Below are positions 12,291-21,548 of a stretch of 64,000 nucleotides of DNA, one piece after another. This DNA is from Streptomyces sp. I6. Lineage in GTDB: Bacteria > Actinomycetota > Actinomycetes > Streptomycetales > Streptomycetaceae. The notes beneath the pieces are model-generated. The model searched no databases. It was not told where the DNA came from and worked only from the letters and a program-made list of their open reading frames with translations. Location: positions 3,487,001 to 3,551,000 of the forward strand of contig RHDP01000001.1 of the NCBI GenBank assembly GCA_003725745.1, written 5' to 3'. A program made the translations under genes and the position numbers. Each line of letters starts with the position of its first letter. Within the stretch, counting starts at the first letter, position 1.

Positions 12291-12312
12291 ATTCATCCCC
12301 CGTTCATCTCTC
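12291..12312 (+). promoter_or_regulatory. Candidate PHO box (two 11-bp direct repeats)
   Basis: ATTCATCCCCC followed directly by GTTCATCTCTC gives two 11-bp direct repeat units matching the Streptomyces PhoP-box pattern (G/A TTCA plus pyrimidines, 11-bp period). It lies about 97 bases before the start of a PhoX-type phosphatase, a class commonly under PhoP control. The match was made by eye, and unit 1 deviates at its first base. Confidence 0.5.
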
Positions 12313-12408
12313 GGCCGCCGCCCTGCACACATGTACTCCTACCGTCGCGGCCGGAGACAATCCGACACGATGTCGGCGCAGGGTGCGCCGAGGGGACAGG
12401 GAGAAGAC

Positions 12409-14469
12409 GTGCGTAGAATCCTGCCGCTTCTGAGCTCGAACCACGCCGGCGGTCGTTCCGCTCTGACCTGCCGGTACCGCTGCGGTGACGCCTGCTTCCA
12501 CGAGGTGCCGAACACCAGCGGCAACGAGTACGCCGGTGACATCATCGCCGGGACGCTGTCGCGGCGTTCGATGATGCGAACCGCCGCCGTCGTGACCGTG
12601 GCGTCCGCCGCGGGCGGTGCCGCGCTCACGCAGAACGCGCCCTCCGCGCAGGCCGCCGCGGTGCCCGCCGCAGGTGCCGCACGCCACGGCGGGCACGGGG
12701 GCGGCAAGGGCACCCGCGGCCTGCGCTTCGCTCCGGTCGCGCCCAACACCGCCGACACGGTGACCGTTCCCGAGGGCTACACCCAGAACGTGGTGATCCG
12801 CTGGGGCGAACCGATCCTGCGCGGCGCGCCCGCCTTCGACGCCGACCGGCAGACGGCCGAGGCGCAGGCCGGGCAGTTCGGCTACAACAACGACTTCCTC
12901 AGCCTGCTGCCGCTGAGCGAGCACGGCCGCCAGGTGCTCGTGGCCAACCACGAGTACACCGACGAGCAGCTGATGTTCACGGGCTACGACGCCGCCGACC
13001 CGACCCGCGAGCAGGTCGAGATCGGCTGGGCCGCGCACGGCCTCTCCGTGGTCGTCGTCCAGGAGGAGCGCAGGAGCGGCAAGCTCACCCCGGTCAGCCG
13101 GCACTGGCTCAACCGCCGTCTGACGGCCACGAGCGAGTTCCGCCTCACGGGCCCCGCCGCGGGGAGCGACCTGCTGAAGACGTCCGCCGACCCGTCCGGC
13201 ACCAAGGTCCTCGGCACCCTCAACAACTGCGCCGGCGGCACGACCCCCTGGGGGACCACGCTCCACGGCGAGGAGAACTTCAACCAGTACTTCGCCAACG
13301 GCTCCAGTGCCACCGACAAGCGCTACGGCCTGAGCACCGGTGCCACCGAGCGCAAGTGGGAGCGTTTCGACAAGCGCTTCGACGCCGCCCGGGAGCCCAA
13401 CGAGTCGCACCGCTTCGGCTGGGTCGTCGAGCTCGACCCGTACGACCCGGACTCGACACCCCGCAAGCGCACGGCACTCGGCCGCTTCAAGCACGAGGCC
13501 GCGCAGCCCCGGCTGACCCGCGACGGCCGCCCGGTGGTGTACATGGGCGACGACGAGCGCTTCGACTACTTCTACAAGTTCGTCTCGTCGAAGCGGATGA
13601 AGAAGGGCGACGGCCGTGCCGCCCGCGAGCACAACCTGACGCTGCTGGACGAGGGCACGCTGTACGTCGCGAAGCTCACCGGGGACTCCCCCGAGGACGT
13701 CGACGGCACCGGCAAGCTCCCGAACGACGGCGAGTTCGACGGCAGCGGCGTGTGGATCCCGCTGGCCACCGGCGACGTCTCGCACGTCCCGGGCATGACC
13801 GCCGAGGAGGTGTACGTCTTCACCCGCCTCGCCGGCGACAAGGTCGGTGCGACGAAGATGGACCGTCCCGAGGACGTCGAGCCGAGCCCGCGCACGGGCC
13901 GGGTGTACGTCGCGCTAACGAACAACACCGACCGCGGCAAGGCCGGCAAGCCCGGCGCGGACGAGGCCAACCCGCGCAACCTCAACAAGCACGGCCAGAT
14001 CCTGGAACTCGCCGAGCACTGGGACGACCCGTCCTCCGACGGCTTCGCCTGGCGGCTGTTCCTGGTCGCGGGCGACCCGGAGGACCCGGCCACGTACTTC
14101 GCCGGCTACCCGAAGGACAGGGTCAGCCCGATCTCCTGCCCGGACAACGTGGCCTTCGACCCGTACGGCAACCTCTGGATCTCCACCGACGGCGCCCAGC
14201 TCGGCTCGCACGACGGTCTGTTCGGCGTCGCGACGGCCGGTGAGCGCCGGGGCGAGCTGAAGCAGTTCCTCACGGTCCCGAAGGGCGCCGAGACCTGCGG
14301 CCCGATCATCCAGGACCGCCGGGTGGTCGTCGCGGTCCAGCACCCGGGCGAGGTCGACGGGGCGACCGTCGAGAAGCCGGCCTCGGCGTGGCCCGACGGA
14401 CCGGGCCGGCTGGTCCGCCCTTCGGTCGTCGCCGTCTACCGCAAGGACGGCCGCGACATCGGCGTCTGA
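12409..14469 (+). CDS. PhoX-type (DUF839) secreted alkaline phosphatase
   Basis: About 686 aa from the GTG at 12409. PhoX phosphatases are Ca/Fe-dependent phosphomonoesterases exported by Tat. The N-terminal segment has a conserved TCRYRCGDACFHEVPNT block, then a twin-arginine motif, SRRSMMRTAAVV, at residues 51-62, consistent with Tat export. The body shows DUF839 landmarks: VLVANHEYTD, CAGGTTPWGTTLHGEENFNQY, VVYMGDDERFDYFYKF, RPEDVEPSP, and CPDNVAFDPYGNLWISTDGA near the C-terminus. A weak GGGAG precedes the start. Its promoter region holds a candidate PHO box, fitting induction by phosphate starvation. Confidence 0.92.
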   Translation: MRRILPLLSSNHAGGRSALTCRYRCGDACFHEVPNTSGNEYAGDIIAGTLSRRSMMRTAAVVTVASAAGGAALTQNAPSAQAAAVPAAGAARHGGHGGGKGTRGLRFAPVAPNTADTVTVPEGYTQNVVIRWGEPILRGAPAFDADRQTAEAQAGQFGYNNDFLSLLPLSEHGRQVLVANHEYTDEQLMFTGYDAADPTREQVEIGWAAHGLSVVVVQEERRSGKLTPVSRHWLNRRLTATSEFRLTGPAAGSDLLKTSADPSGTKVLGTLNNCAGGTTPWGTTLHGEENFNQYFANGSSATDKRYGLSTGATERKWERFDKRFDAAREPNESHRFGWVVELDPYDPDSTPRKRTALGRFKHEAAQPRLTRDGRPVVYMGDDERFDYFYKFVSSKRMKKGDGRAAREHNLTLLDEGTLYVAKLTGDSPEDVDGTGKLPNDGEFDGSGVWIPLATGDVSHVPGMTAEEVYVFTRLAGDKVGATKMDRPEDVEPSPRTGRVYVALTNNTDRGKAGKPGADEANPRNLNKHGQILELAEHWDDPSSDGFAWRLFLVAGDPEDPATYFAGYPKDRVSPISCPDNVAFDPYGNLWISTDGAQLGSHDGLFGVATAGERRGELKQFLTVPKGAETCGPIIQDRRVVVAVQHPGEVDGATVEKPASAWPDGPGRLVRPSVVAVYRKDGRDIGV

Positions 14470-14479
14470 CCCCGGTGAG

Positions 14480-14516
14480 CCCCGTGGGCCCGGCCGCTCC
14501 CGCCGGGCCCGCGGGG
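14480..14516 (+). terminator. Hairpin after PhoX gene
   Basis: CCCCGTGGGCCCGG pairs with CCGGGCCCGCGGGG (one G-U pair, 9-nt loop), starting 10 bases after the stop codon. Confidence 0.7.
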
Positions 14517-14623
14517 AGGCCGGGCCCGCGGGGGAGGCCGGGCCCGTCCGCGGCGGCACTACGGCGGCACTCCGCGCCGGAACTCGCGCCGGCCGGGTGC
14601 GTCAGTCCGCAGCGGCCGGTGCG

Positions 14624-15586
14624 TCAGTCCGGGCCGGCCGACGTGCGGAACCGGACGAACTGCTCGGCGGGGTCGCCCGTGTAGGACCAGGGGACCCGTG
14701 CCGCCCTCGTGCCCAGCATCGCGAACAGCCCGCGCGCGACGTCCGTCTCGCCGGCGTAGCAGGCGGCGTGTGTGAGGTAGTTCAGCTCGGCCACCTCCTC
14801 GGGGAGGACCGGGCCCGGCGCCCGGCCGCCGATCCACCGCTCCCAGGTGCGCCGCACCTCGGTCGCCGCCAGCTCGTGCTTCCAGTGCTGGCCGAAGTCG
14901 CGGACCGGTGCCCGGCCCCGGGAGCCCTCGGCCACGTAGCGGAACTCCTCGACCCGGGCGATCTGCACGAGCACCGGCAGCGGGGAGCCGGCCGGGGCCG
15001 CGCCCGCCGCGTCGCGGGCGATGTCGTACATCGATCCGTGGGTGCCGTGCCACCGTGCCGACCAGTAGCGCAGCAACTGCACGTGGCCCTCGATGTTGTC
15101 GGGGTCGCGCCGACGCAACTCGTCCCACCAGGAGCGTAGTTGGCGCCGTCCGACACCGCCGTCGTAGAGCCGGGCCACCGTCAGCAGCGACACCCAGGGC
15201 ATGGGGTCGGCGGGCGCGGCCTCGGCGGCACCGAAGCAGGCCATCACCGCCACGTCGATCCGGTCCCGGTCCACGGCCGTGCCCCGGCCCAGTGCGATGG
15301 CGTCCTCGAAGACCCGGACCACCGCGGTCGCGGCGCGCAGCACTGCCGCGTCGGGGTTCTCCGGTTCGGCCGCCCACCACGCCTCCACGGCCGAGGAACC
15401 CGCCGCGGCGTGGGAGAGCTGGCGCAGCCGGTGGGCGCGTCGGGGCCAGTCCCGCCCGGTGGCGTGCAGCAGGTCGCGCACCCCCTGCCACCGCCCGATC
15501 ACGATGTCGTGGCGGGCCTCCGTCAGTGCGCGGTCCCCTGAGTCCGGGTCGAAGACCGGCTCGAAACGGCGGCGAGCGGCAGCCAT
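14624..15586 (-). CDS. Hypothetical alpha-helical protein (Streptomyces-conserved type)
   Basis: 320 aa, soluble, starting MAAARRRFEP. It has no signal peptide, membrane helix or motif that I can name. It is rich in Trp and Arg and has a helical, TPR-like character, with paired helices such as RHDIVIGRWQGVRDLLHATG and the region around WWDELRRRDPDNIEGH. Codon usage is that of a real gene. It lies 41 bases downstream of the amino-acid permease on the same strand, so the two may be cotranscribed, but no functional link can be drawn. Confidence 0.8.
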   Translation of the reverse strand: MAAARRRFEPVFDPDSGDRALTEARHDIVIGRWQGVRDLLHATGRDWPRRAHRLRQLSHAAAGSSAVEAWWAAEPENPDAAVLRAATAVVRVFEDAIALGRGTAVDRDRIDVAVMACFGAAEAAPADPMPWVSLLTVARLYDGGVGRRQLRSWWDELRRRDPDNIEGHVQLLRYWSARWHGTHGSMYDIARDAAGAAPAGSPLPVLVQIARVEEFRYVAEGSRGRAPVRDFGQHWKHELAATEVRRTWERWIGGRAPGPVLPEEVAELNYLTHAACYAGETDVARGLFAMLGTRAARVPWSYTGDPAEQFVRFRTSAGPD

Positions 15587-15627
15587 TTCCCTCCCTTCCT
15601 CTCCCTGTCCCTCCCCGCTTTCCGCGG

Positions 15628-17103
15628 TCAGAAGTCCGTCGCCATGGCGTCGCGGGGACCGTCGTGCCGGACGGAGGCGGCTCCGGAGTACACCCCCTCC
15701 GCCTCGATGGCCCGTGCCGCGTCCAGCGCCGCGGGCCGGTAGTAGGCGCTGCCCTGCCGCCAGTACCAGACCATCGGGACCACCCCGGCCGCCAGTCCGC
15801 CGAGGCCGATCGCGATCGACGCGGTGCTCAGCTCGCCCAGGGACTCGAAGAAGATCCAGAACATGAACGCCGATCCGAGCAGCGGCCACGCACCGCCGAG
15901 CAGGAAGTCCTTCACCGACGTCAGCACCATCCGGCGGTACGCGGCGACGGCCGCGATGCCCGCGAGGCCGTAGTACACCGCGATCTGGAGGGAGATCGCG
16001 TTGACGGCGTCGGAGAGGATGTCCCCGACCGAGCCGAGCGCGGTCGCGGCGAAGAGCATCACCACCGCCGCGGCGCCCACCACGGCGATCGCGACCCAGG
16101 GGGTGTTCCAGCGCCGGTGCACGGTGCCGAGCGCGGCGGGCATCGTGCGGTCCCGGCCCATCGCGAACAGCGAGCGGGTGACCTGGATCAGGGTGGTCTC
16201 CAGGGTGGCGACGGTCGACAGCATCACGGCGATGATCAGCATCTTGCCGCCGACGCCGGGCCAGATCTCGTCGCCGAGCACGCCGAGGACGTTGCCGCTG
16301 CCCGCCTGGATCTGCTCCGACGTCAGGATGACGTTGACGGCGACCGTGAACGCCACGAAGAGCAGCAGCACCACGCCGACGCCGACGAGGGCGGCGACAC
16401 CGGCCGTCCGGCGGCTGTTGCGCGTCTCCTCGCTGAGGTTGCTGGTGACGTCCCAGCCCCAGTAGTAGAACGCCGCGATGAGCGCGCCCGAGGCGAAGCC
16501 CGAGGCGCCGTCGAAATGGGAGAAGCCCAGCCAGGACCAGTCGAAGGCGGTCGCCGCGCCCTTGTGCAGCAGGGCGGCCAGCAGGAACAGCACCAGCAGC
16601 AGCACCTCGGCGCCGGTCATCAGCAGCTGTGCCCGCACGGTCAGGCGCGCCCCGCCGAGGACCACCAGCAGCATCACCAGGAACCAGCAGGCGCCGACCA
16701 GCGCCGCGAGCGCGGTGTCGTCGGCGAGGCCCGGGTCGAAGAGCGCGAGGGTCATCGCACCGGCCGGCAGCGAGCCGGCCACCATGAAGATCGTCGCGGA
16801 GACGACCAGGGCCCAGCCGGAGAGGAAGCCGAGAAACGGGTGGAGCGTGCGGCCCACCCAGGAGTAGCTGGCTCCGGCGCTGACGTCGATCCGGCCGAGA
16901 CGGCCGAAGGCCAGGACGATGCCGAGCATGGGTATCGCGCAGTACAGCAGCGCGGCGGGACCGGCCAGTCCCACGGAGCCCACCAGGACGGCGGTGGTCG
17001 CGGCGAGTGAGTATGCGGGGGCGCTCCCGGCGACCGCCATCACGACGGTGTCGAACGTACCGAGGACATTGGGCTGGAGCCCTCTGCCGGTGTTGCTGCT
17101 CAT
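15628..17103 (-). CDS. APC-superfamily amino acid permease
   Basis: 491-aa inner-membrane permease with about 12 hydrophobic helices. The N-terminal region (FDTVVMAVAGSAPAYSLAATTA) and the YSWVGRTLHPFLGFLSGW block are typical of the amino acid-polyamine-organocation superfamily, where the first helix break binds the substrate carboxyl and amino groups. SLFAMGRDRTMPAALG is the conserved cytoplasmic loop after helix 8. The substrate is not identifiable. It reads toward the downstream hypothetical gene. Confidence 0.9.
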   Translation of the reverse strand: MSSNTGRGLQPNVLGTFDTVVMAVAGSAPAYSLAATTAVLVGSVGLAGPAALLYCAIPMLGIVLAFGRLGRIDVSAGASYSWVGRTLHPFLGFLSGWALVVSATIFMVAGSLPAGAMTLALFDPGLADDTALAALVGACWFLVMLLVVLGGARLTVRAQLLMTGAEVLLLVLFLLAALLHKGAATAFDWSWLGFSHFDGASGFASGALIAAFYYWGWDVTSNLSEETRNSRRTAGVAALVGVGVVLLLFVAFTVAVNVILTSEQIQAGSGNVLGVLGDEIWPGVGGKMLIIAVMLSTVATLETTLIQVTRSLFAMGRDRTMPAALGTVHRRWNTPWVAIAVVGAAAVVMLFAATALGSVGDILSDAVNAISLQIAVYYGLAGIAAVAAYRRMVLTSVKDFLLGGAWPLLGSAFMFWIFFESLGELSTASIAIGLGGLAAGVVPMVWYWRQGSAYYRPAALDAARAIEAEGVYSGAASVRHDGPRDAMATDF

Positions 17104-17223
17104 CGGACGTCCTTGTGTGGCAGGGCATATGGCGATGGATCAGGAGGGTCGGCCGCGCTGAATGGGAAATTCCGCGACGGGGGACGGAGCGCATCGTAGT
17201 CGCCCCCCCGTACCCTCGGAGGT

Positions 17224-17631
17224 ATGGCGGATGACACGGGGGCCCCTGGGGCCGCTGAAGGGACCGTGCGGGTCGACGTCTGGATCTGGTCGGTGCGGCT
17301 GACCAAGACCCGTTCACAGGCGGCCGCGGCCTGCCGTGGAGGTCATGTCCGGGTCAATGGCGAGCGGGTCAAACCCTCGCAGGCGCTGAAGGCCGGGGAC
17401 GAGGTGCGTCTCCTCCACGCGGGCCGGGAGCGGATCGTGGTGGTCTCCCGCATCATCCGCAAGCGCGTCGGTGCGCCCGCGGCCGTGCAGTGCTACGTGG
17501 ACAACAGCCCGCCGCCCCCGCCGCGTGAACTCACCGCGCCGACGGGGGTGCGGGACCGGGGCGCGGGCCGGCCGACGAAGCGCGACCGCAGGGAGATGGA
17601 GCGCCTCCACGGCCGCACGCCCTCCCGCTGA
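17224..17631 (+). CDS. S4-domain RNA-binding protein (Hsp15-like)
   Basis: 135 aa. The S4 RNA-binding fold occupies about residues 13-75: VRVDVWIWSVRLTKTRSQA, then ACRGGHVRVNGERVKPSQALKAGDEV. It ends in a basic tail (RPTKRDRREMERLHGRTPSR). This is the architecture of Hsp15, which binds 50S subunits carrying stalled nascent chains in heat-shocked cells. The start at 17224 has GGAGG only one base away, which is too close to work well. An internal GTG at 17263, just before the S4 fold, is an alternative start. Confidence 0.85.
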   Translation: MADDTGAPGAAEGTVRVDVWIWSVRLTKTRSQAAAACRGGHVRVNGERVKPSQALKAGDEVRLLHAGRERIVVVSRIIRKRVGAPAAVQCYVDNSPPPPPRELTAPTGVRDRGAGRPTKRDRREMERLHGRTPSR

Positions 17632-17698
17632 CCGGACGGCGCCGGCGGGGGTGCCGGCTTCGGTGACCTGCCTGCGGTGCCGGCGGCCCGGCCGCACT

Positions 17699-17789
17699 CG
17701 GTGACCTCGAGCGGTGACCTCGAGCGGCGATCCCGTGCGGCGACCTTGTGCGGTGACCTTGTGCGGCGATCCCGTGCGGCGACCGGGGT
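17699..17789. repeat. 13-bp tandem repeat, about seven units
   Basis: Seven degenerate 13-bp units (consensus CGGYGAYCYYGWG) fill much of the 212-bp convergent gap between the S4 and FUSC genes. Confidence 0.7.
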
Positions 17790-17843
17790 GCGGTGCCGTC
17801 CGGGATGTCCGTGATGTCCGGGAGGTGCGTACCGTACGCGCGG

Positions 17844-19805
17844 TCACGGCCCGGGCGGCGTGCCGGAGGCGGTCGACGGGGAAGCGATCATGCGGGCCGC
17901 CGCCACCTCCTGGCGGAGCGGTTCGAGGACGCTCCGCTCGTCGCCCTCCGGTTCCGCCCGCGACCCGGTGGGTTCCTGCCGGGAGCGGATGTCCCCGGCG
18001 AGTTCGTGCAGATGCCGTACGACCTCGTCGACTTCGCCCCGCGCGGGCGGGGCGGCACCGTGGTCGACACGGACCCTGGCCGCGGTCGTGGCGTCCGCGA
18101 TGCGCTCGACGGCGACGACGAGCGGCCACCACGCGGCCGCGCGCGTGCCCGCGGGCGGCGGCTCGGTGAGCGCCCGCTGGAACTCCGAGCGCACGGCCGA
18201 GAGATCCCGGTAGAGCCGGCGCCTGGACCGTGCCCTCTCCGCCTGGTCGGCGTCGGTGCGGAAGGCCAGTGCCACATGGCGCGCGGCATGGTCGACCGAG
18301 TCCGCGAGCCGGTCCCCGATGCGGCTGTGCCAGCTCTCCGGCCAGAGCAGGTACCCGGCGACGAGCACGATCGCGCAGCCGATCAGGCTGTCCACCAGAC
18401 GGGCCCCGACCAGCCCGATCCCCTGACGGCTGAGCAGGTCGGACAGCAGCAGGATCACCGGGGTGATCGCCGCGGTCTGGAAGGCGTACCCCTTCGCCGA
18501 GAACGCGGGGATGAGTCCGCCGAGGACGAACATGACGGGCACGTCCCACCAGCCGCGCGGCACCTCGGCGAGTACGGCCGCCGCGACCACCAGGCCCGCC
18601 ACCGTGCCCAGTCCGCGTCCCACCGCGCGGGAGAAGACGGAGCCGAAGTCGGGCTTCAGGACGAAGGTGACGGTGAGGGGGACCCAGTAGGACCGGTCCA
18701 GCTCCACCACCGAGACCAGCGTCTGGGCGAGGCCGATGCACAGCGCGAGGCGCAGTCCGTAGCGCCAGGACGCCTCGGAGAACAGCACCTCGCGTGCCGT
18801 GCGGCGCACCCGGACGCCCAGTGCGGCGGGCCGGCCGAGGCGGTCGTCCACGTTGTGGGGGTCGGGGTCCTGCCCGAGGACGACACCGGCCGCGTGCCGC
18901 AGGGCGTGGTCGACCGCGCGTTCGGTGGGTGTGGCGGGCGGTGCCGGATCCGGCCGGTACGGGCCCGGGGGGCCGTGCTCGACCGCGTCGGCGAGCATCC
19001 GGACCTGCGTGACGACGTCCGGGGGGAGCGGACGGCCGCGCTGGTGAGCGGCGAGCGCGGCCTCGACGACCGGGATCAGGGCGTTGAGCTGGGCCAGCAG
19101 CCTGACCAGCGTGGGGTTGCGGACGTGGTCGGTGGCGCGGCGGGCGAGGATCAGGTCGTAGGAGTCGTTGAGCGACTGGGTGACGGCCTGGCGGCGCTCG
19201 CCGAACCCGCCGCAGCCGGCCGCGTCCAGCAGGTCGGCGACCGCCCGGTAGGCGCGGGCCACCGCCGACCGCTCGGGTGCGCCGCCGCGCAGCGGCCAGC
19301 CGAGAAGCGCCAGGGCGAGGACGAACAGGCCGCCGAGACCGAGCAGCAGTGGGGGCGCCCACCAGGGCCGGGGCAGCGGCAGCCCCGACCCGATGACCGT
19401 GTTGAGCAGCAGCAGCAGTCCCGATGCCGAGGCCACGGCGCCGATCGAGGAGATCATTCCGGAGACCAGGGCCACCAGTGTGAGGACGGCGACGGTGAGC
19501 CATCCCCGGCCGTACGCGACCGTGCCGAGTGTGACGCCGACGGCTCCGAAGACCTGGGGGACGGCGATGTTGAGGAGCCGCATCCGGTAGGCGTCGGCGG
19601 TGTCGCCGATGACTCCGGAGAGGGCACCGATCGACACCAGTGCCCCGAACACCGGACGGTCCAGGGCGAAGCCCACGGCGAGGGGAGTCGACAGCGCCAC
19701 GGACGCGCGGGCGACCGCCGCCCAGTTCACCGGTGTGCGCTGCGGGCGCAGTCCGGAGACCAGCCATGCCGGCGGGGCCAGCCGTACTCGCTCCTCCACT
19801 GTCAC
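17844..19805 (-). CDS. FUSC-family inner-membrane protein
   Basis: 653 aa. Two blocks of hydrophobic helices (about 35-180 and 360-510) flank a soluble middle domain, with a soluble C-terminal tail. The second block carries the fusaric-acid-resistance/aromatic-acid-exporter (FUSC, PF13515-like) pattern: RLALCIGLAQTLVSVVELDRSYWVPLTVTFVLKP and VGRGLGTVAGLVVAA (each quoted only in part). Such proteins are thought to export aromatic acids or affect envelope permeability. The start is a GTG; a second GTG two codons on is equally possible. The function here is inferred from family only. Confidence 0.85.
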   Translation of the reverse strand: MTVEERVRLAPPAWLVSGLRPQRTPVNWAAVARASVALSTPLAVGFALDRPVFGALVSIGALSGVIGDTADAYRMRLLNIAVPQVFGAVGVTLGTVAYGRGWLTVAVLTLVALVSGMISSIGAVASASGLLLLLNTVIGSGLPLPRPWWAPPLLLGLGGLFVLALALLGWPLRGGAPERSAVARAYRAVADLLDAAGCGGFGERRQAVTQSLNDSYDLILARRATDHVRNPTLVRLLAQLNALIPVVEAALAAHQRGRPLPPDVVTQVRMLADAVEHGPPGPYRPDPAPPATPTERAVDHALRHAAGVVLGQDPDPHNVDDRLGRPAALGVRVRRTAREVLFSEASWRYGLRLALCIGLAQTLVSVVELDRSYWVPLTVTFVLKPDFGSVFSRAVGRGLGTVAGLVVAAAVLAEVPRGWWDVPVMFVLGGLIPAFSAKGYAFQTAAITPVILLLSDLLSRQGIGLVGARLVDSLIGCAIVLVAGYLLWPESWHSRIGDRLADSVDHAARHVALAFRTDADQAERARSRRRLYRDLSAVRSEFQRALTEPPPAGTRAAAWWPLVVAVERIADATTAARVRVDHGAAPPARGEVDEVVRHLHELAGDIRSRQEPTGSRAEPEGDERSVLEPLRQEVAAARMIASPSTASGTPPGP

Positions 19806-19987
19806 CCCTGGTGCGGTTCGGGCCGGCGATCAGCAGGCGCGGTCCGTCCACCGGGGGCCGGGGGCCGGGGTCGGGGAACGGACAGCGGGTGGGGACCGCC
19901 CACCGGAGGCCGGGGAACGGGGCACCGCCTGCGCCGCGATCACCGCTCACCAGCACACGGCAGGCCGCCGGTCCCCCGACGACCGCC

Positions 19988-20027
19988 GCCGCCGGTCCCG
20001 CCGGCACCCGTCGGCGGGACCGGCGGC
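19988..20027 (-). terminator. 15-bp perfect hairpin after lipoprotein gene
   Basis: GCCGCCGGTCCCGCC and its exact reverse complement are separated by 10 bases and sit downstream of the minus-strand lipoprotein stop at 20051. Confidence 0.85.
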
Positions 20028-20050
20028 GACCGAGCCGCCGTGGCGGGCTC

Positions 20051-20515
20051 TCAGTGCCGGGTCGCCTGCACGATCTCGGCCGGCGGTGTGCCGGAGAGGT
20101 CCCTATGGGTCTGCGCCTTCGCCGACTTGGTACCGCCGGGGGGCACCGCGTCGATCGACACGACGGTGGCGTCCAGCAGATTCCCGCTGCTGTCCTTCCA
20201 GTTGACCAGGACCGTGTAGTCGACGGTCTGGTCCGTGGGGTTCGTCGCGGTGATCTCGTTGAAGAGGCGGTTGTTCTCGGCCTCCGTCGGGCCGGCCTTC
20301 ACATCGGACTTGGCGTCCAGACCGCCCTTGATCTTCGCCAACTCGGAGGCCGCCGCCGCGGTGGCCGACTGGACGGCGTCACCCGCCTCGGAGGCCACCG
20401 ATCTCGGGGTCTCGCCACTGTCGTTCGTACAGCCGGTCATCCCGGCCGCGAGCGCGGCGGCGGTCGCGGCGGCCATGACGGCGTTCCGTATCCCATGGCT
20501 CGAACTCATACGCAC
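20051..20515 (-). CDS. Small secreted protein with FxLYD-like fold, probable lipoprotein
   Basis: 154 aa. N-terminal signal peptide ending AAALAAGMTGC, a somewhat loose lipobox with Cys near residue 29. The mature part has a helical Ala/Lys stretch followed by a beta-rich domain with ITATNPTDQTVDYTVLVNWKDSSGNLLDATVVSIDAVPPG (quoted in part), which is the pattern of FxLYD/DUF-type extracellular beta domains. It is probably anchored on the outside of the membrane. Function unknown. It lies just downstream of the TetR gene on the same strand, 61 bases away. Confidence 0.82.
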   Translation of the reverse strand: MRMSSSHGIRNAVMAAATAAALAAGMTGCTNDSGETPRSVASEAGDAVQSATAAAASELAKIKGGLDAKSDVKAGPTEAENNRLFNEITATNPTDQTVDYTVLVNWKDSSGNLLDATVVSIDAVPPGGTKSAKAQTHRDLSGTPPAEIVQATRH

Positions 20516-20576
20516 CAGGGTGCGCCCCTGGGGCGGGTTCGGCCACTCGGCCCGGCGGCATACCGGCCGGGGCGCG

Positions 20577-21263
20577 TCAGTCCGGCGCCACCGGAGCCAG
20601 TCCGCGCAGTGCCGAGATGAGCAGCTCGACGCCGAAGGCGAACTCGGCCTCGTGGTCGTTCACGGCCAGGATCGGTGCGACCTTGGCGACGGCGGGGAAG
20701 CCGGAGCCGGCGAAGTACGCGGCGCGTGCCGCCAGCCTCTCCTCCGGCGCCCGGGCCTCGTGGCCGGACCCGGGCCCGCTGCGGACCTCCTGCAGGAGGG
20801 TGCCGACCTGGAAGGAGATGAACAGGCGCAGTACGCGCACCGCGATCTCCTCGTCGAAGCCGTGGTCGAGCATCATCGCGATCATCGTGTCGACCGGTGC
20901 GAGCGCGGTGGGGGTCGACAGCTGCCGCATCAACACCAGTTCGCAGGCCCGCGGGTGGCGCAGGGACGCTCTGCGGAAGCCGTAGGAGAGTTCGCGGATG
21001 CCCTCCTCCCAGCCGCCCGTCATCCGGCGCGGCATCCGCATGTCGTCGGTGATGAACTCGGTCACCCCGTCCAGGATGTCGTCCTTGCCCCGCACATGGT
21101 TGTAGAGCGACATGGCCTGGACGCCGAGGCGGGCCGCGATGCGGCGCATCGACAGCGCCTCCACGCCCTCCTCGTCGATGATCACCAGTGCCGCCCCGAC
21201 GATCCGGTCCCGGCTCAAGGGCTCGCGAGGGCCGGGTACGTCAGGTCGTGCTCCTCGGGCCAT
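20577..21263 (-). CDS. TetR/AcrR family transcriptional regulator with TetR_C ligand domain
   Basis: 228 aa. The N-terminal helix-turn-helix (about 18-65) reads RIVGAALVIIDEEGVEALSMRRIAARLGVQAMSLYNHVRGKDDIL (seen as a continuous block). The C-terminal helical domain from GGWEEGIRELSYGFRRASLRHP matches the TetR_C class that includes tetracycline-type repressors. The start ATG at 21263 faces the divergent metallo-beta-lactamase-fold gene. Two identical-arm palindromes in the shared upstream region are its likely operators, so it probably represses itself and the divergent gene. Confidence 0.92.
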   Translation of the reverse strand: MARGARPDVPGPREPLSRDRIVGAALVIIDEEGVEALSMRRIAARLGVQAMSLYNHVRGKDDILDGVTEFITDDMRMPRRMTGGWEEGIRELSYGFRRASLRHPRACELVLMRQLSTPTALAPVDTMIAMMLDHGFDEEIAVRVLRLFISFQVGTLLQEVRSGPGSGHEARAPEERLAARAAYFAGSGFPAVAKVAPILAVNDHEAEFAFGVELLISALRGLAPVAPD

Positions 21264-21310
21264 GAGCGACGGCTCCTCTTTCGGGTGGCTACGCGTGGTA
21301 ACGCTTGACG

Positions 21311-21325
21311 ACTTACAGCGTAAGT
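21311..21325. promoter_or_regulatory. TetR operator palindrome 1
   Basis: ACTTAC-AGC-GTAAGT is a perfect 6-bp inverted repeat with a 3-nt centre, 48 bases upstream of the tetR start. Confidence 0.8.
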
Positions 21326-21343
21326 GCTTCTCTCCTGTCTCGT

Positions 21344-21358
21344 ACTTACGGTGTAAGT
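21344..21358. promoter_or_regulatory. TetR operator palindrome 2
   Basis: ACTTAC-GGT-GTAAGT has the same arms as palindrome 1. The centres are 33 bp apart, about three helical turns, so two repressor dimers would sit on the same face of the DNA. Confidence 0.8.
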
Positions 21359-21548
21359 GGCGCAACTGCTGTGGAGGCAGGGCGAGATGAAGGACGGGCC
21401 GACCGCCCACGACGCGGCCGTCCGGACGAGCGCCTTCCGGGACCGGGAGCCACGAGTGGTCGGTCCGCCGAGCACAACAGCACGGCCACCATCCTCTCCC
21501 AGCCCGGCCGCCCCGGGCCGGGTGTCCCCCTGTGAGCAGGAGGCGCAG

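Noticed and set aside
18200-20219. Large plus-strand ORF (about 800 aa, from 17793) across the FUSC and lipoprotein region
   Set aside because: Composition is His/Asp/Arg/Gly shadow of the minus-strand genes, with no domain.
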